Source of the DNA: Sorangium cellulosum
GTDB lineage: Bacteria; Myxococcota_A; Polyangia; Polyangiales; Polyangiaceae
Direction: 5' to 3'
DNA: 64,000 bases
Assembly (NCBI RefSeq): GCF_002950945.1
Contig: NZ_CP012673.1
Location: forward strand, 11,298,501-11,362,500
This document shows, in pieces, positions 52,750-60,880 of this stretch. Every line of letters begins with the position of its first letter. Position 1 is the stretch's first letter. Made by a program: the position numbers and the translations under genes. The notes beneath the pieces are model-generated. The model had not been told where the DNA came from, searched no databases, and saw nothing but the letters and a program-made list of their open reading frames with translations.

Positions 52750-54737
52750 GACCCCTCGTCGGGGCTGAACGCCTCGAGCTGCGCGACGAGCTCTGGATCC
52801 TCGATGACCGAAGCGATGCGCCCGCCGCCCGGGAGCCCGCAGCCGGTCTCCCAGATCTCGGGCTCGCCGCGGTCGGCGTCCGGCGTCAAGATCGCCAGGC
52901 TGTCGCTCGGCGCCTGCCGTTGATCGTAGAGCCAGCGCAGCAGCATGCGGTGGCGAAAGTCCAGCGCCGAGAGCCCGACGAAGAGGCCCGGCTGAACGCG
53001 CGGCCGCGCGAGCAGCTCCTCCATCCACACCGGAGGGTCGACCCCGAGGGCCCCGAGCAGACCGTGGATGTGATCGTCCTCGGTGAGCACGGGGTGGGAG
53101 AAGATGGGGAGGGGCCCGGCCGAATATCCCCCGTAGAGGCGCAGGATCATGACATCGCTGTCGAGATCGAACCGCCTCGGGAGGACGGGCTCCATCTTCC
53201 ACGCGGCGGCCCCGGCGGCGCGCTTCACCACGAGCGGCTTGCCGCCCGTGCCCAGCAGCGAAGGCTGGATGGCGAACACGTTCCGCTGCGGGTGCGCCTC
53301 GGCGATGGCGCGCTCCATGTGCGGCCGCCAGAGGAGCGTGATGTGGACCCCGGGAGCGATGAGGCGCGCCAGCGCTCGGGCGAGCGGCGAGACCGGCTCC
53401 TCGAGGGAGGCCATGAGCGCTTGCTGGAAGAGCACGTGCAAGCTCTCCTGCCCGAACCTGAGCGCGCACCGCTGCGTAAGCGCGCTCAGTGAGAGGGCCT
53501 CGGGCGCGTTATCGCCGCTCTCCTTCATGAACGAGAGGAGCTCGGCCTTCAGCGCGGCGCGGTCTTCCTCGAAATCGCCGAGCACCATCGTGAATGGCCT
53601 CTCGAGCAGGCTTTGCAGCGCGGGCGAGAGACCCCGCGAGCTCCGCCGCGCGCGTTGCCGGGAGACGCGCCGCTCGCCGAAGTCGAAGATGGCCGACCCC
53701 GTGCCGCGCAGGAAGAGGATGGGAGAGAACGCCTCGGCGCTCTGCGCGAGCAGCGTCCTGCGCGCCGCCGCCACGCTCGCGCCGATGTCGCCGAGGCCTC
53801 GCTCCGCGCCCGTGAGGGACCGGTAGATCTGAAACGAGCAGAGGCGCGCCACGTCCGCCTTCACCGGCCAGAGGTGGGCCACCACCGCGTCCGCGCCGGC
53901 GGTCGCCAGGATCTCGGCGGCGCTGCCGAACGCGCCGGCTTTCGCGCCCTCGCACGCCTCGAGGATCACGAGGCGCAGCTCCTCGGAGAAGCTCGCGGAG
54001 AGCTCGCGCCCCAGGGCCTCTGCGGTGATCGACGCCTCCTCGCCGTCCTCGTCGTCGGCCACGCGCAGGACGGGCTTCCCCGAAAGATCCACGCCGCCGT
54101 GACCGAGCCAGTGCAGCACGTGAGGGATCTTTCCGCGCCGCAGCCGGTCGAAAAGTGCCTGAGCGCTGATGTGCGGGCCGGCGATCGGATCCAGCCACTC
54201 CACCTCGCCGGCCTCGATGGATGGCGAGAGGGCCTCTTTCAGGACCACGAGGCTCCGCTCGTCCCTTCCCGGCGCGATCGCCAGCACGCGGACGGCGTCT
54301 AGGACGTCGCGCGGCTCCCAGGGGTCCGGAGATGTCACCCCGCGCGCGAGGAGAATCTTCGGGTCGGTGCCCAGGAAACCTTCCGTCGTTCCCGGCCGGC
54401 AGAGCGCCTCCCAGGGGATCCCCACGAGGGCGGGGTCACGCAGGAAGAGCCGCAGGAGGAGCGGGCTGTCTTTCGATGCGTCGCGGAGCCTCACCAGCAC
54501 GTCCCGGAGATCGTCCTTGAGCAATTCGCCGTAGAGCGCCTGGGCGTCCTTCAGGGCCGCGGGCTCGAGCGCCCGGCCGCTACGGACCGCCCTCCCGACC
54601 TTGCTGGCGAAGCTCTGCAGCCCCTCCATGCCCAGCTCGGGCGATAACGTGTGCGCCGGGGGGCGCTCTCCGCGGCTCCCGCGCGCGCTCACGCGCACGC
54701 CCTGCCCGCCCGCGTCCACCTCGATCTCGAGCCACAT
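52746..54737 (-). CDS. CHAT caspase-like protease fused to a degenerate SIR2-like domain, operon gene 1
   Basis: 663 residues. The CHAT domain spans ~95-350, with the catalytic His in HWLGHGG (H213) and Cys in VILEACEGA (C262); GSAAEILATAGADAVVAHLW and GDIGASVAAARRTLL are further CHAT landmarks. The C-terminal ~280 residues resemble SIR2_2-type domains: PVLTEDDHIHGLL and LFVGLSALDFRHRMLLRWL match the LTxDDY and FxGYSLxDxxFRxLL positions. The NAD-binding GAG motif and the TTN(Y/W)D motif are not preserved (VLGDFEED and ITLLWRPHMERAI), and LHG reads LYG, so NADase activity is doubtful. CHAT proteases are caspase relatives used in bacterial conflict and cell-death systems. No signal peptide: cytoplasmic. 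First gene of the operon. Confidence 0.85.
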   Translation of the reverse strand: MWLEIEVDAGGQGVRVSARGSRGERPPAHTLSPELGMEGLQSFASKVGRAVRSGRALEPAALKDAQALYGELLKDDLRDVLVRLRDASKDSPLLLRLFLRDPALVGIPWEALCRPGTTEGFLGTDPKILLARGVTSPDPWEPRDVLDAVRVLAIAPGRDERSLVVLKEALSPSIEAGEVEWLDPIAGPHISAQALFDRLRRGKIPHVLHWLGHGGVDLSGKPVLRVADDEDGEEASITAEALGRELSASFSEELRLVILEACEGAKAGAFGSAAEILATAGADAVVAHLWPVKADVARLCSFQIYRSLTGAERGLGDIGASVAAARRTLLAQSAEAFSPILFLRGTGSAIFDFGERRVSRQRARRSSRGLSPALQSLLERPFTMVLGDFEEDRAALKAELLSFMKESGDNAPEALSLSALTQRCALRFGQESLHVLFQQALMASLEEPVSPLARALARLIAPGVHITLLWRPHMERAIAEAHPQRNVFAIQPSLLGTGGKPLVVKRAAGAAAWKMEPVLPRRFDLDSDVMILRLYGGYSAGPLPIFSHPVLTEDDHIHGLLGALGVDPPVWMEELLARPRVQPGLFVGLSALDFRHRMLLRWLYDQRQAPSDSLAILTPDADRGEPEIWETGCGLPGGGRIASVIEDPELVAQLEAFSPDEGS

Positions 54738-54776
54738 GGGTTACTTAAATGCAGATGCGCAGGATAGTTGAGCGGC

Positions 54777-54807
54777 ATCGTACTCGGGGAGGCCATGGTG
54801 ATGTCAA
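54777..54807 (-). promoter_or_regulatory. Weak promoter candidate for the CHAT-STAND operon
   Basis: On the minus strand TTGACA (54802-54807) and TACGAT (54777-54782) are 19 bp apart, about 40 bp upstream of the CHAT start. Spacing is longer than ideal. The 247-bp gap 54738-54984 contains no gene. Confidence 0.3.
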
Positions 54808-54984
54808 GCTCGTCGTGGCGCGGCGTGGCTGCCCGAGGCTACACCGCCGTGTGCGCCCGGGCGGCCACACCGGCCAGATGATGGCTCGTGCGTCGCAAGG
54901 CTCAACCGGACGGACGCTTCAGTGAATTCGCGGTTCGCTTGACGGGCACCGAGCCGCCTCGTTCATTGAGCCAATACTGGAAAA

Positions 54985-55612
54985 ATGGACGATCACACAT
55001 CGCTTTCCTGCACGAGCGATGACTGGCAGGATCGTCGCGTCGGCTACCCAGCGGTCCATCATCCCTACTTTGTTGTGCCCGAGGACCTGGAAGGCGACGG
55101 CAGGCCCGACCTCGTCGTCGTGAACCGCGACAGCAATTCCGCGAAAGGGCTGAGCAACAACGGCGACGGCATCTTCGCCATCAAGATGGATCCGCAACGG
55201 GCCATAGCCCCAGATCGGGTGCGGCCGCAGACCTGAACGGCGACGGCCAGTCCGCCCTCGCCGCCGCGAGCGACAGCAGTAACAACGTGAACGTGCTGCA
55301 CAAAAACGGCAACAGCACCTTCGCCATCAAGGTCGACTACCCAGAGGTGATTCCTCCAATTCGGTTGCGGCCGCAGACCTGAATGGCGATGGCCAGCCCG
55401 ACCTCGCCGTCGCGAACTACAATAGCGCCACCGTGAGCGTTCTGCTCAACAACGGCGGCGGCATCTTCGCCGCAAAGTCGACTACCTGACGGGCCATGGT
55501 CCCTACTCGGTTGCGGCTGCGAACGTGAAGGTGGATGGCAAGCGCGACTTCGCCGTGGTGAACTTTGACAGCGGGACCGTGAGCGTGCGACATAACATCT
55601 GTATCCCATAGC
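54985..55612 (+). pseudogene. Decayed VCBS-repeat protein fragment
   Basis: Four VCBS-like units can be read only by changing frame several times. Landmarks are EDLEGDGRPDLVVVN, then ADLNGDG twice in other frames, SVLLNNGGGIF, and a final NFDSGTVSVRHNICIP before a stop. The end matches that of the intact protein (SVLPNICRP). Single-base losses at about 55195, 55330 and 55485 disrupt the frame. There is no signal peptide or Cys-rich head. It is a remnant of a paralogue of the 44190-47084 gene in inverted orientation, on the far side of the same operon. Confidence 0.85.
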
Positions 55613-55805
55613 GCCCCACGCCGCGGGCACACCCCTGGTCCTACGCGACGCCAAGCTCGCCGCGCGTGGCTTCTGCCGGTCCGGTAACCAGCGCGCTCTC
55701 GCAGGTCCCCACCCGGGTCCAGCAAGGCCATCTGCCGCTCGACCCAGCCACGCCCCCGCCCATGTCCCGCTCTGCCCGCCCGCCGCGGGCAGCGCCGCTC
55801 CCGCG

Positions 55806-56435
55806 CAGCGTCGCCCCTCACCCCCCGCGAGCAGCCGCGCGATCTCCCCCCGCTGCCGCCGCGCCGAGCGCGCCAGCGCGAGCTGCCCCGCCGCCCGCTG
55901 CAGGTTGTGCGCGAACCGCGCCGGATTCCAGCCGAAATACCGGTCCTCGAACACGTCCCGGCAGAACCGCGCCTCGAGCTCCAGCGCGATCCGCTCCACG
56001 GCGTCCGCGAGCGCCTCCCGCTCCTCCGCGCCGAACGGCCGCACCTCGCGGTAGCCCGCCACCGCGGCGGCGAACACCTCCAGATCGAACCGCGCCTCGG
56101 TCGCGTCCTCCCCGACCGGGTTGCACCACGACCGCCACGCCTCGCCAAGCTCCACGTCGATCGGCTGCAGCTCCAGCGTGTCGAGATCGAGCACGCAGAT
56201 CTCCTCCCCCGCCTCGGAGAAGCGCAGGTTCGAGATCTTGAGATCGCCGTGGGAGTGCCGCAGCGGCAGTTCCAGCCGCCCCTGCCAGGTGCGCCACGCG
56301 TCGAGGATCGCGTCGGCCAGCCTCCTCCCCTCCCCTCCTCCGGTGGCCGCGCCGTCCAGCCGCTCCATGTGCAGCGCCGTGTCGTGCGCGCCGGCGCGGA
56401 CGTGGCGGTACGCTTGCTCGATCTGCGTCGGATGA
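55806..56435 (-). pseudogene. Truncated duplicate of the NahK-like kinase gene
   Basis: About 620 bp nearly identical to 59874-60490. It reads YRHVRAGAHDTALHMERLDG through HSHGDLKISNLRF to ARRQRGEIARLLAGG. It lacks the N-terminal ~125 residues (no INGTWV and no ATP-lobe), and the original stop is shifted by a base change after LLAGG. The catalytic HGD is still present but without the N-lobe it should not be active. Homology stops abruptly at about 56425 near the cyclase start. A partial segmental duplication. Confidence 0.88.
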
Positions 56436-56509
56436 CCGTCGAGACGACGCCACTCCGCTGACCGCCTCCCCGGACGACGCCCTGTCCCCCCGGAGCGGAC
56501 TTTGCTCTG

Positions 56510-58216
56510 ATGACGGCCTTCATGTTCCGCCTCAGCACTGTTCGCGCCAAGCTCACCGTCCTCGTCGCGCTCTCTTCGCTCGCGACCCTCGCGGCCCTCC
56601 CCGTGTTGTCCTGGGTGATGCACCGGCAGCTCCTCGCGCAGATCAGCGAGCGCGTCCCGCAGGCGATCCGCAACTTCCGGCTGGAGCTCAGGCAGCAGCA
56701 GCGCTCCATCTCGACGAGCGCGCGCCAGGCGTCTCGCACGCGCGAGCTGGTCGAGGGGCTTCGGCTGCGCGACCAGACGGCCGTGGGGACGGCGCTCGAG
56801 GCCGTCCTCGCCGCTCATCCCAACGTCGCCATCGCTGCCTTCGACGAGCTCGGCGACCTGGTCGCGGCGAGGGGGCTCGAAGCGCCGCCGGCGAGCACGG
56901 ACGAGGTCCCCGGGCTCGCCGAGGGCCTCTCGGGCCTCGACGAGATGGAGGACCTGCGGGACGTGCTCGTCCACGGGTGTGATGGACAGCAAGGCTCGCC
57001 GCCCGCGTACATGATCGCCCAGCGCGCGAGGAGCGACGCCGGATCGCTGCTCGCCTGCATCCCGATCGACCACACCTACTTCGACGAAGCGGCGACGAGG
57101 CTCGGCGTGGCGATCGCGCTCGTCGATCCGTCGGGCAAGAGGATCACGGGCACGGCACGTTTCCCGACCGAGCTGCTCCAGGGCGCCTCCATCGGCGACG
57201 AGACCCACCCCACGATCGTCGAGGACGCGAGCTCGCTGTGGGCCCTCTCCCGCTTCGCGCCCCGATCGCTGCGGGGCAAGGCCGGCGATTTTTCGATCGT
57301 CATGGCGCTCGACGTGAGCGACGTCCGGAAGATCGTGCGCCAGAACCTGATGCTCGCGGCCGGCGTGCTCACCCTCGCGGCGCTTGTCTCGCTGTTCCTC
57401 GGCGCGCGCCTCGCGACCACGATGTCGCGCGCGCTCTCCCGCGTGAACGTCGCCCTCAAGCAGCTCGAGCAACAGCATTACGTCCATGTGGAGGGGGTGA
57501 AGACCGGCGACGAGCTGGAGGATCTCGCGGCCGGCTTCAACTCGATGGTCGACGGCCTCAAGGAGCGCGACAAGCTCCGCAGCACCTTCGGCAAGTACAT
57601 GACCGAGTCCGTGCTCGAGCACCTGCTCGCCGGCAAAGTGCAGCTCGGCGGCGAGACGCTCACCGTCTCGATCCTCTTCTCCGATATCCGGAGCTTCACG
57701 ACCATCAGCGAGAGGATGAACGCCCATGAGCTCGTGGGGCTCCTGAACGAGTATTTCACCGAGATGGTGGCCATCATCCTCGACGAGGGCGGGGTCGTTG
57801 ACAAGTACATCGGCGACGCGATCATGGCGGTGTTCGGCGCGCCCGTCTCCAGGCCGGACGACGCCGTGCGCGCCGTGCGCGCAGCCATCCGCATGCGCGC
57901 CGCGCTCGAGCGCTTCAACGAGCGCCTCGCCGAGCGGGGCATCCCGGCGCTGAAGACCGGCGTCGGGATCCACACCGGCGAGGTCGTCGCGGGCAACATC
58001 GGTAGTGAGGCGCGGATGGAGTACACGGTCATCGGCGACGCCGTGAACCTCGCCTCGCGCCTGGAGAGCGCGACCAAGGAGCTCGGCGTGAGCGTGCTCA
58101 TCAGCGAGGACACACACCTCCTCGTAAAGGATCGCTTGAGCACACGCCCCGTCGACGAGATCACGGTCAAAGGCCGCGTGCAGCCGGTGATGACCTACGC
58201 CGTGGCGGATCTGTGA
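56510..58216 (+). CDS. Membrane-bound HAMP-class III adenylate cyclase
   Basis: 568 residues. TM1 (LTVLVALSSLATLAALPVLSWV) and TM2 (LMLAAGVLTLAALVSLFLGA) enclose a ~270-residue extracytoplasmic sensor domain with two Cys. A HAMP-like linker (RALSRVNVALKQLEQQHY ... TGDELEDLAAGFNSMVDGLK) leads to the catalytic domain. Metal Asp residues are in LFSDIRSFTTISERM and YIGDAIMAVFGAP. Lys in VVDKYIGD and Thr in YTVIGDAVNLASRLE are the expected adenine selectors, favouring cAMP. The start ATG has a weak ribosome-binding site; a second ATG is 12 nt downstream. It would convert an external cue into cAMP. It converges on GH16 with 12 bp between stops. Confidence 0.92.
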   Translation: MTAFMFRLSTVRAKLTVLVALSSLATLAALPVLSWVMHRQLLAQISERVPQAIRNFRLELRQQQRSISTSARQASRTRELVEGLRLRDQTAVGTALEAVLAAHPNVAIAAFDELGDLVAARGLEAPPASTDEVPGLAEGLSGLDEMEDLRDVLVHGCDGQQGSPPAYMIAQRARSDAGSLLACIPIDHTYFDEAATRLGVAIALVDPSGKRITGTARFPTELLQGASIGDETHPTIVEDASSLWALSRFAPRSLRGKAGDFSIVMALDVSDVRKIVRQNLMLAAGVLTLAALVSLFLGARLATTMSRALSRVNVALKQLEQQHYVHVEGVKTGDELEDLAAGFNSMVDGLKERDKLRSTFGKYMTESVLEHLLAGKVQLGGETLTVSILFSDIRSFTTISERMNAHELVGLLNEYFTEMVAIILDEGGVVDKYIGDAIMAVFGAPVSRPDDAVRAVRAAIRMRAALERFNERLAERGIPALKTGVGIHTGEVVAGNIGSEARMEYTVIGDAVNLASRLESATKELGVSVLISEDTHLLVKDRLSTRPVDEITVKGRVQPVMTYAVADL

Positions 58217-58228
58217 CGGCGCTGGGCG

Positions 58229-59596
58229 TCAGAGGCGGATCAGCTCGACGTTGTCCATGTGGATGAAGCTGGCCGGGTCGCCGGAGGTGGCCCTCGTGTG
58301 GAAGCCGAACTCCAGATAGCCGCCCGTGACATGGATGGCCGGCGTCTCGATCTGCGTCCAGGCCCCGTAGGTCCCGATCGTCGTGTAGGTGGGCGAGCAC
58401 GAGCCGCATGTCTTGGCCTGGAGCCGGCTGAAATCGTAGCTGCCGGCCTTCTTCACCCACGCTCGGACCTTGTAGTCGCCCGCCGCGAGCCCCGAGCGCG
58501 TCTGGTACGTCCACACCTCGAACGGAGATCCATTGGTCCAGTGGGTGAGGTGGTAAGCGCCGGATTGTGCGCCGCCATACGCCTCGCTGAAGCCCGCTGC
58601 CCCGGTGCCGTTCGGGCTCCAGTTGGTCCAGCCGGTCAACCCGGACTCGAAGCTCGGGTTGGTGAGCGAGATGCCGCTCGAGCCGCCGCCCTGCTGGTAC
58701 CAGCGCACCCACTCGACTTCCATGGTCTTCGTGGTGCCCGGCGGCAGATCGATGCTCGCGGGGCTCGGGTTGCCGTACCAGTTGCCCCCGATGGCAAGGT
58801 TCAAGAGGATGTAGTGGTTCTGCTGGAACTCCGCCTCGTTGTGGTAGTACGTGTTGTTGGCCACGATGCTGCCGTCGAGCCTGAAGATCATGCTGCTCGA
58901 CGACCACTCGACCTCGTAGACGTGGAAGGAGTCGGCGAGGCTCGAGCCGCGGTTCGCCCCGGTCCCCCAGTCCGCCTGTCCACCGTTCCACCAGTGGGTC
59001 GCGGACTGCATCCAGGTGGGCTCGGTGGATCTCCATTCGAGGATGTCGATCTCGCCCGAGCGGGGCCACGCGTTGGCGCCCGAGTCGATATTGGCGCCCA
59101 GGGTCCAGAACGCCGGCCACATCCCGTAGCCGGAGGGCACCTTGATGCTCGCGGAGATCTTGCCGTACCGTCGCTCGACCTTACCCTTCGTGTGGATGCG
59201 ACCGGAATAGAAGGAGCGCCCGCCGTATCCGGTACACTGGGGCGCGGCCGGGTTGTCGCTCGTGCGCTGCGCGGAGATGATCAGCTTGCCATCGCGGACG
59301 GCGACGTTCGAGGCGCGCGGGTACTCGAGCTCTCCGGTGCCAAAGTTGCAGTTGTTGGTGACCGGATCGTAGTTGCTCGTGAGCACGTTCCAGTTCGCCG
59401 TGTTCAGGTTCGAGCCGTCGAACTCGTCCGACCACACGAGGTTCCACCCCGAGCCGGGGCTGTAGGACACCTCGGCGTACTCGTGGCTCGCCGTGTCCTC
59501 CGCGCCTACTGGCTCGTCGGCCGCCGTGATGCACCCCGCGAGAGGGCCAAGGCAAGCCCAGGTCAGCAGCACTGTGCAACCGTCTCTCCGATCCAT
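58229..59596 (-). CDS. Secreted GH16 beta-glucanase (laminarinase-like) with C-terminal CBM-like domain
   Basis: 455 residues from the ATG at 59596, with GAGGAGG upstream. A lipoprotein-type signal ends in GPLAGC. The GH16 domain (about 45-310) starts WNLVWSDEFDGSNLNTANW and has the catalytic SGEIDILEW: nucleophile E182, D184 and acid/base E187. GKISASIKVPSGYGMWPAFW and HYILLNLAIGGNW are family landmarks. After a Gly/Ser linker, the last ~135 residues (LTNPSFESGLTGWTNWSPNG onward) form a CBM4/9-like or CBM6-like beta-sandwich. It hydrolyses beta-1,3 or mixed-linkage glucans, useful for fungal or yeast cell-wall feeding. Lipid anchoring is suggested by the lipobox. Confidence 0.92.
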   Translation of the reverse strand: MDRRDGCTVLLTWACLGPLAGCITAADEPVGAEDTASHEYAEVSYSPGSGWNLVWSDEFDGSNLNTANWNVLTSNYDPVTNNCNFGTGELEYPRASNVAVRDGKLIISAQRTSDNPAAPQCTGYGGRSFYSGRIHTKGKVERRYGKISASIKVPSGYGMWPAFWTLGANIDSGANAWPRSGEIDILEWRSTEPTWMQSATHWWNGGQADWGTGANRGSSLADSFHVYEVEWSSSSMIFRLDGSIVANNTYYHNEAEFQQNHYILLNLAIGGNWYGNPSPASIDLPPGTTKTMEVEWVRWYQQGGGSSGISLTNPSFESGLTGWTNWSPNGTGAAGFSEAYGGAQSGAYHLTHWTNGSPFEVWTYQTRSGLAAGDYKVRAWVKKAGSYDFSRLQAKTCGSCSPTYTTIGTYGAWTQIETPAIHVTGGYLEFGFHTRATSGDPASFIHMDNVELIRL

Positions 59597-59872
59597 GCGT
59601 CCTCCTCTGGTGTCCACGGCGATCTGCGTGCTTCGCTCGTGTCGCTGCGACTTGCAGCGTCCGTGCCCGTCCGTGAGGGTGAACAAATGCAATCGCGACC
59701 AAAACCGAGGTCGGATCGGGGCGGGAACGGGGTCGAACACGCGCGCTCGGGCGATCCGGAAGATCACCCCCGGGCGATCTGGGCGATCGCCGGGGGGTGC
59801 GGTCGAGGTCCGGACCGATGGGCACGGACTCGTGGGGTCATGATCGCCGTGACCTCGTGCCCCGCTCGCTCG

Positions 59873-60868
59873 TCACTCCCCCGCGAGCAGCCGCGCGATC
59901 TCCCCCCGCTGCCGCCGCGCCGAGCGCGCCAGCGCGAGCTGCCCCGCCGCCCGCTGCAGGTTGTGCGCGACCCGCGTCGGGAACCGCGCCGGATCCCAGC
60001 CGAAGTACCGGTCCTCGAACACGTCCCGGCAGAACCTCGCCGCGAGCTCCAGCGCGATCCGCTCCACGGCGTCCGCGAGCGCCTCCCGCTCCTCCGCGCC
60101 GAACGGCCGCACCTCGCGGTAGCCCGCCACCGTGGCGGCGAACACCTCCAGATCGAACCGCGCCTCGGTCGCGTCCTCCCCGACCGGGTTGCACCACGAC
60201 CGCCACGCGTCGCCGAGCTCCACGTCGATCGACTGCAGCGCCAGCGTGTCCAGGTCGAGCAGGCAGATCCCCTCCCCCGCCTCGGAGAAGCGCAGGTTCG
60301 AGATCTTGAGGTCGCCGTGGCAGTGCCGCGGCGGCAGATCCAGCCGCCCCTGCCAGGTGCGCCACGCGTCGAGGATCGCGTCGGCCAGCCTCCTCCCCTC
60401 CCCTGCTCCGGTGGCCGCGCCGTCCAACCGCTCCATGTGCAGCGCCGTGTCGTGCGCGCCGGCGCGCACGTGGCGGTACGTGTGCTCGAGATCGTCCACC
60501 GCCCGGTGGAACCGCGCGACCAGCGCCCCCGCCGCGCGCGCGAGCGCGGGGGAGCCGACCCGGTGGTTCGTGCGGCCGGAGATGAAGTCCATCACCCGCC
60601 ACACCGCGCCGCCCCCGTCGCGCGCCCACAGCGCCCCGTCGCCCGTGCGCACGAGGCGCGGCGTGTGCACCCCGCGGCCGGCCAGGTGGGCGGTCACCGC
60701 CTCGATGTCGTCGTGGACCTCCGGCGCGAAGATCGGGCTCACCCGCTGCACCACGAACCGCGGCGGCTCGCCGGCCACGCCGGCCACCCACGTTCCGTTG
60801 ATGAGGCCCTCGTCGTCGCAGCGGCGCACGGCGAGCCCGCGTAGAGGCGCCCACACATCCGGGATCAT
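59873..60868 (-). CDS. Phosphotransferase, NahK-like (aminoglycoside-phosphotransferase fold)
   Basis: 331 residues. The N-lobe is LINGTWVAG and RFVVQRVSPIFAPEVHDDIE, typical of the N-acetylhexosamine kinase subgroup. The catalytic loop is HCHGDLKISNLRF and the metal Asp is in GICLLDLDTLALQ. The C-terminus is helical and basic. It likely phosphorylates a sugar or amino-sugar at C1, though a different hydroxyl substrate cannot be excluded. It starts 12 bp after the MFS gene stop, so the two form an operon of uptake/export and phosphorylation. A truncated copy lies at 55806-56435. No antibiotic-resistance claim is made. Confidence 0.85.
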   Translation of the reverse strand: MIPDVWAPLRGLAVRRCDDEGLINGTWVAGVAGEPPRFVVQRVSPIFAPEVHDDIEAVTAHLAGRGVHTPRLVRTGDGALWARDGGGAVWRVMDFISGRTNHRVGSPALARAAGALVARFHRAVDDLEHTYRHVRAGAHDTALHMERLDGAATGAGEGRRLADAILDAWRTWQGRLDLPPRHCHGDLKISNLRFSEAGEGICLLDLDTLALQSIDVELGDAWRSWCNPVGEDATEARFDLEVFAATVAGYREVRPFGAEEREALADAVERIALELAARFCRDVFEDRYFGWDPARFPTRVAHNLQRAAGQLALARSARRQRGEIARLLAGE

Positions 60869-60880
60869 CGGCCCGGCAAG

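Noticed and set aside
52746..53760. Active NADase of the SIR2/Thoeris type
   Set aside because: The fold landmarks are present but the NAD-contact motifs are not; I call it degenerate.
55337..58117. 926-aa minus-strand open frame across the kinase fragment and the cyclase
   Set aside because: Only the 55.8-56.4 kb part is homologous to a protein (the truncated kinase); the rest is antisense to the cyclase.
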